Source of the DNA: a bacterium
GTDB lineage: Bacteria > Hinthialibacterota > Hinthialibacteria > OLB16
Length of the DNA stretch: 64,000 nt
Reading direction: 5' to 3'
Assembly (NCBI GenBank): GCA_022072055.1
Contig: JAJVIK010000008.1
Coordinates: 1-64,000, forward strand
Shown here: piece after piece, positions 53,191 to 61,755 of the stretch
Numbering within the stretch: position 1 is the first letter of the stretch
Layout of the letters: each line of letters starts with the position of its first letter
Position numbers and translations under genes: made by a program
The notes under the pieces: model-generated
Database searches by the model: none
Seen by the model: only the letters and a program-made list of their open reading frames with translations
Told to the model about the DNA's origin: nothing

Positions 53191-54354
53191 TCATTTTCCG
53201 GGCGCGGTCGCATCCCCGACTCGCTTGCCGGGAAGCGTCTCCGGATACTGCTTGCCGTCCTCATGGCAGCCGGCGCAACCCACCGGCTTGCCGAGACCCG
53301 CCACATGGCAATCGGCGCAGGAAGCCTCCTGGTGGAGCTCATCGAGCTCCAACCCGGTTAGCTTATGATCGAAAGCCTCCGGCATCCAGTCCGGAGCGTG
53401 GCAACTCCGGCAGTCGGGGCTGAGGCCCCCGAAGACCTTTCCGCCGACATGACAGGCGGCGCAGTCGCGCTCCGAATGGTAAGGTTTGAGCGAGAACCCG
53501 GTGCGGCGGCCATGTTCAAAACCTGCGGTCTCGCTCTGGGCGTGACAGCGGGTGCAGTTATCGGAGACATCATGGCAGGCGGAGCAATCCTCATGAGGGT
53601 CGGTTCGAACACGATGGTTCGGCGCGGTTCCGCCGTGGCAACGGCTGCAGTTCTCCTTGCGGTGGCACTCCACACAGGCCAGGCCGAAGAGCTGGATGTG
53701 CTCCCCATGATGGAAGGTCACCACGCCCCCCTCGGGCATGTCCGGAGTCTTATAGACCCATTTCCCGGGCGGTTTCACATTGGGATGGAGCCGTCCCATG
53801 ATGTCCGTGGCTTCGGGAGTCACCGGGATGATATGGCCGTTCTCGCGCGGCTGATGGCAGACCGCGCAATCAGTTTCATGGCTCCACTCACGGTGGCAGG
53901 AGAGGCACTGGCGGTGGTAGGCCCCTTTCAGGCCGGGCTGCCCGAGGTGTTCGGGATTTGAGGGGCCGCCGTGGCACTCCTTGCAGCCGAGGATCTTTCC
54001 GGGCGGGTTGTGGTGATGGCAGACCGCGCACCCTTGCGCCATCCCCTCCATGTCGGCGTGGAGTTTATGGGGAAAGAACACCGGTCCGTAGAGATCGCTG
54101 AGCTGATCGAGCACGAAGAAATCCGGGATATCGGCGGTCGCGGTGGCGGGGATGGGAGTGGGGGCGACCTCGTGGGGTCTGGGGCAGCCGCGGAGACACG
54201 GGGCCTCGCGAGTCGGAGCGTTACAGGCGTGACAGTCCACACAGGGGCGATTCCGCAAGTCGGCGGCCCCCTCGAACGCACACGCCGCGAGGGGCGAAAG
54301 GCACGGGAATCCCGCGATCAGACCGGAGATGAGAATCTTGGGGAGACATGGCAT
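53191..54354 (-). CDS. Periplasmic 13-heme cytochrome c
   Basis: 387 residues from the ATG at 54354 (GGGAGG eight bases upstream; an ATG two codons earlier is possible). Signal peptide MPCLPKILISGLIAGFPCLS. Thirteen CxxCH motifs from CVDCH near residue 40 to CAGCH near 365, with clustered His such as VCHHHNPPG and FHHGEH, as in class III (c3/Hmc-like) cytochromes. No membrane helix after the signal. Next to the NrfD- and Fe-S-type genes, it is the likely electron acceptor of that membrane complex. Confidence 0.85.
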   Translation of the reverse strand: MPCLPKILISGLIAGFPCLSPLAACAFEGAADLRNRPCVDCHACNAPTREAPCLRGCPRPHEVAPTPIPATATADIPDFFVLDQLSDLYGPVFFPHKLHADMEGMAQGCAVCHHHNPPGKILGCKECHGGPSNPEHLGQPGLKGAYHRQCLSCHREWSHETDCAVCHQPRENGHIIPVTPEATDIMGRLHPNVKPPGKWVYKTPDMPEGGVVTFHHGEHIQLFGLACVECHRKENCSRCHGGTAPNHRVRTDPHEDCSACHDVSDNCTRCHAQSETAGFEHGRRTGFSLKPYHSERDCAACHVGGKVFGGLSPDCRSCHAPDWMPEAFDHKLTGLELDELHQEASCADCHVAGLGKPVGCAGCHEDGKQYPETLPGKRVGDATAPGK

Positions 54355-54370
54355 GAGCATTCCCTCCCCT

Positions 54371-55600
54371 CTAGGCCCTTCCCGCGCGAACCGCGCGTTC
54401 TCTCGGAAGGATCGGAAAGATGGTGACCGCGGCGCGGTAAACCAGCATCAGCGCCGCCACCATCCCCACGGTGAAGAAGATTTCCATGAGGCTGGGGAAG
54501 TAGGCCTTCTGGGCGAATGGGGGTTGATAGGCGACCAGAAACACGTTGATCCGATTGATCGCCACGCCGACAACCACGAGTGTGGAGGCCGCCAGCAGCA
54601 AATTGGGCGAATGCCGGACGCGCTCGGAGAGCAGCATCCCCATCGGCAGCAACCCTCCGAGACAGATCTCGACCAGAAACATCCAGGATTCGAGGCTCCC
54701 CTCCAGAACATGAACATAAGCGTCCCGGATCAGGAGATCCGCCGCCTTGGCGATCAGATAGATCCCGAGTGTGAGCACCACGAGCCGCGAGAGGGGAGTG
54801 AGCACGCTCATCTCGGGCTTGCGGCCAAAGCTCTTGGATGCCAGGAGCGACTCGAAAATGACCATCGGGTAGCCCACCGCGATGGCGGACAAGAGAAAGA
54901 GGAACGGCAGCACGGGGGTGTACCAAAGGGGATGGACTTTGTAGGGAGCGATCAGGAGCAGACCGCCGAGGGAGGATTGATGCATGCAGGAGAGCACCAC
55001 TCCCGCGATGATGAACAGGAACATGACCTTCGAGAGGGTGCGATCAAGAAAACGCAGCAGCCGGTCCACCGGGCGATTCAACGCGGCCAGGAAGCCCGGC
55101 AGGTTCACCGCCCCGATGAAGCGCTCGCAGACCACCGGGAGGAACTCGATATAGAGGACATTCAGGTAAACCACCACGCACATGCCGACCTCGAAGAGGA
55201 CCGAATTCCCTTGCCACATCGAGGGCAGCAAGGGGTGGTGCATGTTGTAATAGCGCCCCAGGTCCACGGTGAGTCCGAGGGCCACGAATGTGTAGCCCAG
55301 CATGGCGGTGAGCAGCGCGGGTCGAACCAGGACTTCGTAGCGATGCCGATGAAAGATGTGGGTGAGCGCGGCGGCGGTGGTGAATCCGCCCGCGGCCAAG
55401 GCCACTCCGGTGGCGACATCGAGCGCGATCCAGATCCCCCAGGGATGCTCTTGATCCAGGTTCGTGGTGGCGGCCAGCCCGAAAAGGAAGCGGTAGATGG
55501 CGATCCCCACCGCAATCAGGGTGAAGGCGATCAGGAAGTAGACCCCCGGTGTCCAGAACTCGTGGCGGGCGGGCTCGGCGCGAACCGTGCTATGCGTCAT
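54371..55600 (-). CDS. NrfD/HybB-family quinol-interacting membrane protein
   Basis: 409 residues from the ATG at 55600 (GGAGG nine bases upstream). Nine or ten membrane helices; GVYFLIAFTLIAVGIAIYRF, HPWGIWIALDVATGVALAAG and FLFIIAGVVLSCMHQSSLGG are the HybB/NrfD pattern. It holds the quinone site and works with a Fe-S protein. It overlaps that protein's gene by 11 bases. No hydrogenase large or small subunit is present, so this is not a hydrogenase. Confidence 0.9.
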   Translation of the reverse strand: MTHSTVRAEPARHEFWTPGVYFLIAFTLIAVGIAIYRFLFGLAATTNLDQEHPWGIWIALDVATGVALAAGGFTTAAALTHIFHRHRYEVLVRPALLTAMLGYTFVALGLTVDLGRYYNMHHPLLPSMWQGNSVLFEVGMCVVVYLNVLYIEFLPVVCERFIGAVNLPGFLAALNRPVDRLLRFLDRTLSKVMFLFIIAGVVLSCMHQSSLGGLLLIAPYKVHPLWYTPVLPFLFLLSAIAVGYPMVIFESLLASKSFGRKPEMSVLTPLSRLVVLTLGIYLIAKAADLLIRDAYVHVLEGSLESWMFLVEICLGGLLPMGMLLSERVRHSPNLLLAASTLVVVGVAINRINVFLVAYQPPFAQKAYFPSLMEIFFTVGMVAALMLVYRAAVTIFPILPRERAVRAGRA

Positions 55601-56516
55601 TCGTCTCGCCCTCCATGTCGTGGCTGACCGGTGGATCATCTCCATTCCGGTAAGCCCACATCATCGCGCCCAGAAGCCCATAAAGGGTCAGAGGAGGAAT
55701 CCCGAACTTGAAGATGGCATGCTGGATCGGTTCGGTGAGCGAGGGCAGCGCCCCGGGACCCAACTTGAGAAACCCCAGCTCTTCAAACTCCCTTGGAGCG
55801 AGATAGAGCCAGGAGGTCCCCCCGACCTCGTGTTCGCCATAGACATGGTTGATGTACCGCTCCGGATTGTCCGCGATCTTCTTATGGGCAAGTTCGAGCA
55901 GTTCGGAGCGTTGTCCGAAGGTGAGGGCCATTGGGGGACACATCTCGGCGCAGGCTGGGATCTTGCCCTCGTGGGTCACTCGTTCGTGGCAGAAGGTGCA
56001 CTTGCGGACCTGGGGTGTAAACGGTTCGTGGTACTCGTAAGTGGGCACTCCAAATGGACACGCGACCATGCAGTAGCGGCAACCGAGGCATTTCCAGGCT
56101 TCATAAACCACCGCGCCGTTTTCCGCCACCTGGAGCGCTCCCACCAAGCAGGCCGAGGTGCAAGCCGGTCGCAGACAGTGCATGCATTGGATTTTCACCG
56201 AGATCGGCTTTTCCGGGTTGTCCGGGTTGGGGTAACGGTTGACCACCGTGAAGGAGTCCTCGTCCATTCTCCTCGGTGTGTCCAAGATCGAGAGATCCTC
56301 GAAGGCGCTGGGGGGCTGCCCCGTGAGCTCATGGGCGTGATCGCAGGCGTACTCGCACTTTCGGCAGCCGATGCATTCGGTGGTGTCCACCAGCATGCCC
56401 ATGCCCTCGCCAAGCGAAGCGGAGGGGGAAGAGGCATCCGACCTGTCGGGGGAGGCCACCGCTCCAGCGGCGCCCAAACCGAGGACCTGAAAGAAACCTC
56501 TGCGGCTGACTTTCAC
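55590..56516 (-). CDS. Tat-exported ferredoxin-type Fe-S protein (HybA/NrfC/CbcM-like)
   Basis: 308 residues. I set the start at a GTG at 56516, eight bases after AGGAGG, because the protein then begins with a Tat signal (VSRRGFFQVLGLGAAG). A TTG at 56609 would add 31 residues in front of the Tat motif and overlaps the promoter's -35 box. Four [4Fe-4S] sites are visible: CIGCRKCEYAC; CMHCLRPACTSAC; CLGCRYCMVAC; CTFCHERVTHEGKIPACAEMC. A C-terminal membrane helix (FGIPPLTLYGLLGAMMWAY) would anchor it next to the NrfD subunit. First gene of the cytochrome locus. Confidence 0.88.
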   Translation of the reverse strand: MKVSRRGFFQVLGLGAAGAVASPDRSDASSPSASLGEGMGMLVDTTECIGCRKCEYACDHAHELTGQPPSAFEDLSILDTPRRMDEDSFTVVNRYPNPDNPEKPISVKIQCMHCLRPACTSACLVGALQVAENGAVVYEAWKCLGCRYCMVACPFGVPTYEYHEPFTPQVRKCTFCHERVTHEGKIPACAEMCPPMALTFGQRSELLELAHKKIADNPERYINHVYGEHEVGGTSWLYLAPREFEELGFLKLGPGALPSLTEPIQHAIFKFGIPPLTLYGLLGAMMWAYRNGDDPPVSHDMEGETNDA

Positions 56517-56580
56517 GGGGGCGGCCTCCTCGTCGCTGACCGGAAGGGGAGGAATCAACTTATTCCGGTACTGTATTGAT

Positions 56581-56609
56581 ATTATAGGTCTCTTAGAGTC
56601 CGCATTCAA
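56581..56609 (-). promoter_or_regulatory. Strong sigma70-type promoter of the cytochrome locus
   Basis: On the minus strand TTGAAT (56604-56609), 17 bases and a perfect TATAAT (56581-56586). It would start the transcript about 57 bases before the GTG at 56516. Confidence 0.65.
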
Positions 56610-56629
56610 GCGTTCCGCGCGCGCGATGC

Positions 56630-56658
56630 TTGAGAGACTGGCCCGAGAGGGATAGTAT
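56630..56658 (+). promoter_or_regulatory. Putative promoter of the ribokinase operon
   Basis: TTGAGA (56630-56635), 17 bases and TAGTAT (56653-56658), about 34 bases before the ribokinase ATG. It is back to back with the cytochrome promoter, 20 bases between the -35 boxes. Confidence 0.4.
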
Positions 56659-56691
56659 CGGGGTCAAGAGATGGGGTAGAGGGGGGAGTGC

Positions 56692-57615
56692 ATGCCACAT
56701 CTGGTGGTGGTGGGAAGTTCCAACACCGATCTCGTCGTCCAAGCGCCGCGTTTTCCAAATCCGGGAGAGAGCCTCACCGGGGGTGTTTTTGCTCAATTCC
56801 AGGGGGGGAAGGGCGCGAATCAGGCGGTGGCCGCCGCGCGCGCCGGGGCGAAAGTCACCTTCGTGGGGCGCGTGGGGCAGGATGATTTCGGGCGAATCGC
56901 CCTGGCCGCGCTCGGAGCCGAGGGGATCGACACCCGTTTGACCATCCAGGACCCCAAGCTCGCCAGCGGCGTGGCCTTGATTGTGGTCGATGCGGGTGGG
57001 GAGAATATGATCGTGGTGGCGATGGGGGCTAATGATGCGATCTCCCGGGAACAGGTCGATTCCGCCACGGAAGTCCTCTCCGAGGCGGACGCTGTCTTGA
57101 CTCAGCTGGAGATGCCGATCGACACGGTGGCGCACCTTGCGGAAACGGTGGACCGCGTGGGGGCGACCCTGATCCTGAATCCAGCCCCCGCCCAGCCCAT
57201 TCCGGATTCCGTGCTGCCGTGTGTGGATGTGCTCACTCCCAATTTGGTGGAACTCGAGACCCTCACTCACATGCCTGTAGAGAGCGTGGAGGAGGTGGAG
57301 CGGGCCGCGCGCTCCTTCCTCAAAAGGGGGGTGGGCGCGGTGGTGGTCACTCAGGGGCGCGAGGGGTGCATGGTGGTGACCCCGGAAGAGGGCTGGTGGA
57401 GCCGTGCGCTGCCCGCGGACGCCCGCGACACGGTCGGAGCGGGGGACTGTTTTTCGGGGAATCTGGCCGTGGCCCTGGCCGAGGGGAAAAGCTTGCGGGA
57501 GGCGGTGCGTTTCGCGACTGTGGCGGCCGGGATCTCGGTCACCCGTCTGGGAGCCCAGCCTTCCATGCCCCACCGTCGTGAAATCGAAGAGGTCCTCGCG
57601 GAGGTGAGCCTATGA
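56692..57615 (+). CDS. rbsK: Ribokinase (PfkB family)
   Basis: 307 residues, the normal length. GSSNTDLVVQAPRFPNPGES, FQGGKGANQAVAAAR and DTVGAGDCFSGNLAVALAEG (about 243-262, catalytic Asp) are the family's substrate- and ATP-binding motifs. It phosphorylates D-ribose or a related sugar in the cytoplasm. It overlaps the next gene by four bases. No ribose transporter is next to it. Confidence 0.88.
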   Translation: MPHLVVVGSSNTDLVVQAPRFPNPGESLTGGVFAQFQGGKGANQAVAAARAGAKVTFVGRVGQDDFGRIALAALGAEGIDTRLTIQDPKLASGVALIVVDAGGENMIVVAMGANDAISREQVDSATEVLSEADAVLTQLEMPIDTVAHLAETVDRVGATLILNPAPAQPIPDSVLPCVDVLTPNLVELETLTHMPVESVEEVERAARSFLKRGVGAVVVTQGREGCMVVTPEEGWWSRALPADARDTVGAGDCFSGNLAVALAEGKSLREAVRFATVAAGISVTRLGAQPSMPHRREIEEVLAEVSL

Positions 57616-57977
57616 TGAGTATCCTGATCGGGACCCTGCTTGTCGCGATAGGAACGGGGATGGTTTACTCGGTGATCCGGTCGCTACGCCCCGAAGCGCG
57701 TGTCCGCCCTCGGATGGATCCCGCCGTGTTCGCCACCCTCGATCTGCGGGCGCCCGAATACCGCGCGAAATCCGCTCCACCGAGCCCGTTCGCCAAGCTG
57801 CGTGGAGAAGGGCGAGCAGTCGAGCCACCCCGTGAGCCACGCTCCGAGGCGTCAACGGGACTGTTCACAAGAGACCGCGAGGACCGCATCCCCCGCGAGG
57901 GGCGACCCTCTCCCGCGCTCCGAATCCATGGGATCGATCCGGATGAGGACGCGGAACAGAAGACGCTTGGCCTTTGA
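57612..57977 (+). CDS. Small single-span membrane protein, unknown
   Basis: 121 residues. An N-terminal membrane helix (ILIGTLLVAIGTGMVYSVI) is followed by a Pro/Arg/Glu-rich cytoplasmic or periplasmic tail without known motifs. It overlaps ribokinase (ATGA at 57612) and the GT39 gene (TGATG at 57975), so it is made with them. Not recognised. Confidence 0.6.
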   Translation: MMSILIGTLLVAIGTGMVYSVIRSLRPEARVRPRMDPAVFATLDLRAPEYRAKSAPPSPFAKLRGEGRAVEPPREPRSEASTGLFTRDREDRIPREGRPSPALRIHGIDPDEDAEQKTLGL

Positions 57978-59572
57978 TGTCCGCGCTTGTGGAAAGTCAG
58001 CGTTTGGCCCAATGGCGCGGCCTGCTTGCTCCGTCGACCGTGTTTGTCGTGACGGCGATCATTCTTGTGGGGACAATCCGCGATTATGGAATCACTTGGG
58101 ACGAAGCGGAGATCAATTTCCCAGCCGCGCGTAACCAGGCGGACTGGTTCCGGACTTTTCTGAGCACGGGAGAAGGACTGAGCGAGCCGGGCGTTCGCCG
58201 AGGTTTTGAAACCGAATCAGACCACCCTTCCCTGCCTCGGACTTTAATGGCGCTGCCGCGAGTGGCCCTCCCGGAAACGGTCGGCGACCGGGTGGCCTTC
58301 GCGGCCTTCACCTCGCTGCTCGTTTCCGGGTTCACCGCGTTCTTCTTCTCGGTTCTGTGGAGACGATACGCTCTCGGCCCGGCGCTTATGGCCAGCGCGG
58401 TCCTGCTCCTGCATCCACGCTGGTTCGCCCACGCTCATTTCGCCGAATACGACATCCATATTGCCGTGGCCTGGTTTCTCGCCGCCCATGCCTTTCACAA
58501 GGCCATGCTTCGGGACCCCTCCCCCGGGGATTGGAAGGGCTCTTGGGGCGGACACCTGCTCGCGGCCGCCGTGTTTGGATACGCCCTTTCGGTAAAGCTG
58601 CACGCCTTCTTCCTGCCCTTTCCCCTGGTGGCCTGGGCGCTTGTCACAAGGCGCTGGCAGGTGTGGAAGTGGGTTATGGCGAGCGCGGTTGTGGCCCCGC
58701 TCGTTTACCTGCTCACCCAACCTTATCTTTGGTGGCACACGGTGGATCGCCTAGTCCAACGCTTCTCGGACTACAGCGCCAAAGTTCCGATGACGGTCTA
58801 CTACTTGGGCGAGCAATATCCCGGAAATGTCCCCTGGCACTATCCGTGGGTGATGCTCGCGGCCACGCTTCCGCCCGGACTAGCGGTTCCTCTCGTGGCC
58901 CGCGCGCTGAGGCCTCTGCTCTCCTCCATCACGCCGCAAGAGCGGAAGGATGGGTGGCTCGGATTCGTGGCCCTCAACGCGGTCACCGTTCCGCTTCTGT
59001 TCGCATGGAAATCCCCTTATGACGGAATTCGGTTCTTCCTGCCGAGCCTGCCCTTCCTGGCGGTCCTCGCGGCGGAAGGATACTCCTCGCTTTCACGGGT
59101 TTTCACCGAACGGCTCGGAGAGCTTGGGGGGAGGTTGTGGTTGGGGACGGTGGCTGGCCTGCTGATCGTCTGCCAGGGCTACACCTGTTTCCGCCTGCAC
59201 CCGCACCAGCTCTCCTACTACTCTTTCCTGGTCGGGGGGGTGCGCGGCGCGAACGCGCTTGGGCTTGAGACCACCTATTGGTGCGACTCCCTCTCTCCCC
59301 GTTTCCTAAGGGAATTGATCCCACTTCTTCCCGATAACGCCCGTGTGGCCACTCACGCCTTGGACGAGCATCCTCTGCTCGAACAGCAACGTGAAGGATT
59401 GCTGCCGCCGGGCTGGACATTCGTCAAGGTTCCCCCGGCGCATGCCCGCATCCTGCAGTTCCGTCAGGGCTTTTTCGGCCCCGCCGAGCAAGCGCTTGCC
59501 GAGCAGGGTGTTCCTCTGGCCGAAGTGGCGATTGACGGAATCCCCCTCGTTCGCGTGTATCGGGGCCCCTAG
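57977..59572 (+). CDS. GT39-type membrane glycosyltransferase
   Basis: 531 residues. Early TWDEAEINFP (about 40-49) holds the family's Asp/Glu; membrane helices follow (FAAFTSLLVSGFTAFFFSVL; ALMASAVLLLHPRWFAHAHF; YDGIRFFLPSLPFLAVLAAE). YDGIRFFLP is the usual late motif of ArnT/PMT enzymes. It probably adds sugars to lipid or protein at the outer face of the inner membrane. Unlike the first GT39 it lacks a carbohydrate-binding tail. Co-translated with the small membrane protein. Confidence 0.75.
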   Translation: MSALVESQRLAQWRGLLAPSTVFVVTAIILVGTIRDYGITWDEAEINFPAARNQADWFRTFLSTGEGLSEPGVRRGFETESDHPSLPRTLMALPRVALPETVGDRVAFAAFTSLLVSGFTAFFFSVLWRRYALGPALMASAVLLLHPRWFAHAHFAEYDIHIAVAWFLAAHAFHKAMLRDPSPGDWKGSWGGHLLAAAVFGYALSVKLHAFFLPFPLVAWALVTRRWQVWKWVMASAVVAPLVYLLTQPYLWWHTVDRLVQRFSDYSAKVPMTVYYLGEQYPGNVPWHYPWVMLAATLPPGLAVPLVARALRPLLSSITPQERKDGWLGFVALNAVTVPLLFAWKSPYDGIRFFLPSLPFLAVLAAEGYSSLSRVFTERLGELGGRLWLGTVAGLLIVCQGYTCFRLHPHQLSYYSFLVGGVRGANALGLETTYWCDSLSPRFLRELIPLLPDNARVATHALDEHPLLEQQREGLLPPGWTFVKVPPAHARILQFRQGFFGPAEQALAEQGVPLAEVAIDGIPLVRVYRGP

Positions 59573-59605
59573 AGATCCCCACAATTGGGTTCAGGAGGCG
59601 CTCTT

Positions 59606-61699
59606 GTGACCAAGATTTCCCTACTGACGGTCGTGGTGGCGGCCCTCGCTTCCAGCGCCCCCGCCAACGACACCGCGCTTGTCCTCGAGGACCACTCAGG
59701 GAAGGACCTCAGCGCGCGGGTCACCGAGGGACCCACGCTCAGGGGGGAGGGGTTTCAGGTCCGGCTTGGTCGCGCCGGGACCCTCCAGGTGGAAATCGGC
59801 ACGGACTGGTATGTCCTCGAAACCAACCTCTCCTTCCCAGGCGACCCCATCGGTTGGAACAGGCTCGGAGAAGACCCGACAACAGAGGGTTCCGAGTGGA
59901 GGGTCGATCCCCCCGTGGGTCGAGAGGATGGGATTCTCCAGGCCGCCAAAGGAAAACACCATTCCATTGAACGGAAGGCGGCCATCGCGGGGCATCGCGT
60001 GGAGGTGTCCGACACGATCACCAACCTCGCGAATCAGGATCTCGCCATCCTCTATCGCCAGGAGTGGGCGGCCCCGACCCCCTTTCAGCCGCTCCTGCTC
60101 GCGGGGCAGGAGATCGCCGGGATTCGCAAAACCTCCGAGAACCCCACTGCGTTACTGGGTCAGTCCGACAGCGGCCTGGGATGGTTGGCGGAGGATGACA
60201 TCCTCCGCTTGCAGATGGAGGCGGCGGCCTCGGCGAACCTGCTACGGATCTCCGTTTCCCATTTCGCGCTTCGCCCAGGAGAGTCCCACACCTTTCGATA
60301 CGCCCTCTATCCGCGACAGAAAGGGGGCGACTACTGGTCGTTCATCAATCAAGCGAGACGAGACTGGAAGGTGAACTTCACCGTTCAAGGCCCCTTCGAC
60401 TATTTCGACCTGACTCGCGACATGGACCTGGTGAGGGATCGCGAGCGCCTCAAGGCTTACCTGGAGCGAAAGAAGCTGGGCGTGGTGGCGTTTTCGCCAT
60501 GGGTGGATTACGACAACTACAATTACCGGACCGGAAGACCCACATCCCGCGAGGAACTCAAAGCGCTCGGGCGCGAAGCGCGCGATGCCTTCAAGAGTGT
60601 CGCCCCGGAGATCCTCTGCATCGGATGTATCGAGGGGAACCTGGTTTCCCTTCCCCCCCAAGCGCAGAAAGCCCTGTGGGACAGCTCCCCCGACCGTCCC
60701 CAGAACCAGTATCCGCTTTCCGAACCCCAGATGGAGATTCTCCGCTCGTTCGATCTGCCCTGGAACGATTGCTTATTGGTCAATGAGGACGGCCGGTGCC
60801 GGTACGAGCTCTACTATCGCGGTTCCGGGGATCGACGAATCCCGATGATCGCCATCGCGGTTTACGCCGCTCCGGGGAATGGACAACACCGGTACTGGAT
60901 GGATCAGGCGCGGTTTCTCATCGAGGAGGTCGGGCTTGATGGTCTGTACATCGATCAGTTCAGTCTGGCTTTCAACGATTCCCAACGCTACTCCCATGAG
61001 AATTGGGATGGTCGGACAGTGGATGTGAATCCGAGCGCGGGAGAGATCGCTCGACGTTATACGGATGGAGCGCTGGTGGGGATCGAGGCCCGCCGCGAAC
61101 TCGCGGAATATGTCCTCGCGCGTGGAAAGTACATGTTGGCGAACACCTTTCCCGCGGTCGAACGGATGCAGTCGGTCCCGATCCATCGCTTCAACGAATC
61201 GGAATGGAGCTTCAATCTGTTCGGCTGGGAGGAGGGAGACAAGCCTCCCCTGGCGGCTTACCCGTGCGAGGGACACCTCAGCACTCCGATTTCATTGGGG
61301 GTCCGACCCGGACGCGACGGAGACAGCCGCGCCGCCGAGAACTACGCCCGCCTGATTCATAAGGCCGCCATCGCGTATCTTCGGCACGGTCTGCTGTACT
61401 ACCACTACGGCACTTCCATCCCGGAGGAGGGTCCGGGGGCGGGGCAATATGGCGCGCTGAATCACATGTTCCCGATCACTCCGCTGGAGATTCGAGAAGG
61501 CGCGGTGATCGGACAAGAACGGATCGTGACCTGCGTATCCGGCGAATTCCGACTGAAGAAGCGCACGGAACCGCTGATCCGCGTGTTCGATATTCGTGGG
61601 CTGCCGGTCTCCGTGGACACTGAGATTCGGAACCAAGATGGGGAATGGTTGATCCGTCTGAGCTTGCGGGACTGGGCCGAAATCGGCGTGATCGAGTAG
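59606..61699 (+). CDS. Secreted TIM-barrel glycosidase-like protein
   Basis: 697 residues from a GTG at 59606, seven bases after AGGAGG; the signal MTKISLLTVVVAALASSAPA then starts cleanly. Residues 25-260 are a beta-sandwich (DGILQAAKGKHHSIERKAAI). The barrel runs from about 270: GVVAFSPWVDYDNYNYRTG, AIAVYAAPGNGQHRYWMDQA and EVGLDGLYIDQFSLAF, the last with an Asp at the end of a strand like a catalytic nucleophile. The C-terminal 80 residues are beta-rich. Similar to DUF6259/GH-like enzymes, but the class is unsure. Directly follows the GT39 operon. Confidence 0.6.
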   Translation: MTKISLLTVVVAALASSAPANDTALVLEDHSGKDLSARVTEGPTLRGEGFQVRLGRAGTLQVEIGTDWYVLETNLSFPGDPIGWNRLGEDPTTEGSEWRVDPPVGREDGILQAAKGKHHSIERKAAIAGHRVEVSDTITNLANQDLAILYRQEWAAPTPFQPLLLAGQEIAGIRKTSENPTALLGQSDSGLGWLAEDDILRLQMEAAASANLLRISVSHFALRPGESHTFRYALYPRQKGGDYWSFINQARRDWKVNFTVQGPFDYFDLTRDMDLVRDRERLKAYLERKKLGVVAFSPWVDYDNYNYRTGRPTSREELKALGREARDAFKSVAPEILCIGCIEGNLVSLPPQAQKALWDSSPDRPQNQYPLSEPQMEILRSFDLPWNDCLLVNEDGRCRYELYYRGSGDRRIPMIAIAVYAAPGNGQHRYWMDQARFLIEEVGLDGLYIDQFSLAFNDSQRYSHENWDGRTVDVNPSAGEIARRYTDGALVGIEARRELAEYVLARGKYMLANTFPAVERMQSVPIHRFNESEWSFNLFGWEEGDKPPLAAYPCEGHLSTPISLGVRPGRDGDSRAAENYARLIHKAAIAYLRHGLLYYHYGTSIPEEGPGAGQYGALNHMFPITPLEIREGAVIGQERIVTCVSGEFRLKKRTEPLIRVFDIRGLPVSVDTEIRNQDGEWLIRLSLRDWAEIGVIE

Positions 61700-61755
61700 A
61701 ACAACAACAAGAGGCGTCCTCCCGCGCGCGACGGTCCAAGCCCGCAATCCGTGTT

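Noticed and set aside
54371-56516. Hydrogenase operon (HybA/HybB homologues)
   Set aside because: No large or small hydrogenase subunit or maturation genes; cytochrome genes follow instead.
56517-56609. TTG start at 56609 for the Fe-S protein
   Set aside because: It overlaps the -35 box of a strong promoter, lacks a ribosome site and would bury the Tat motif; the GTG at 56516 fits better.
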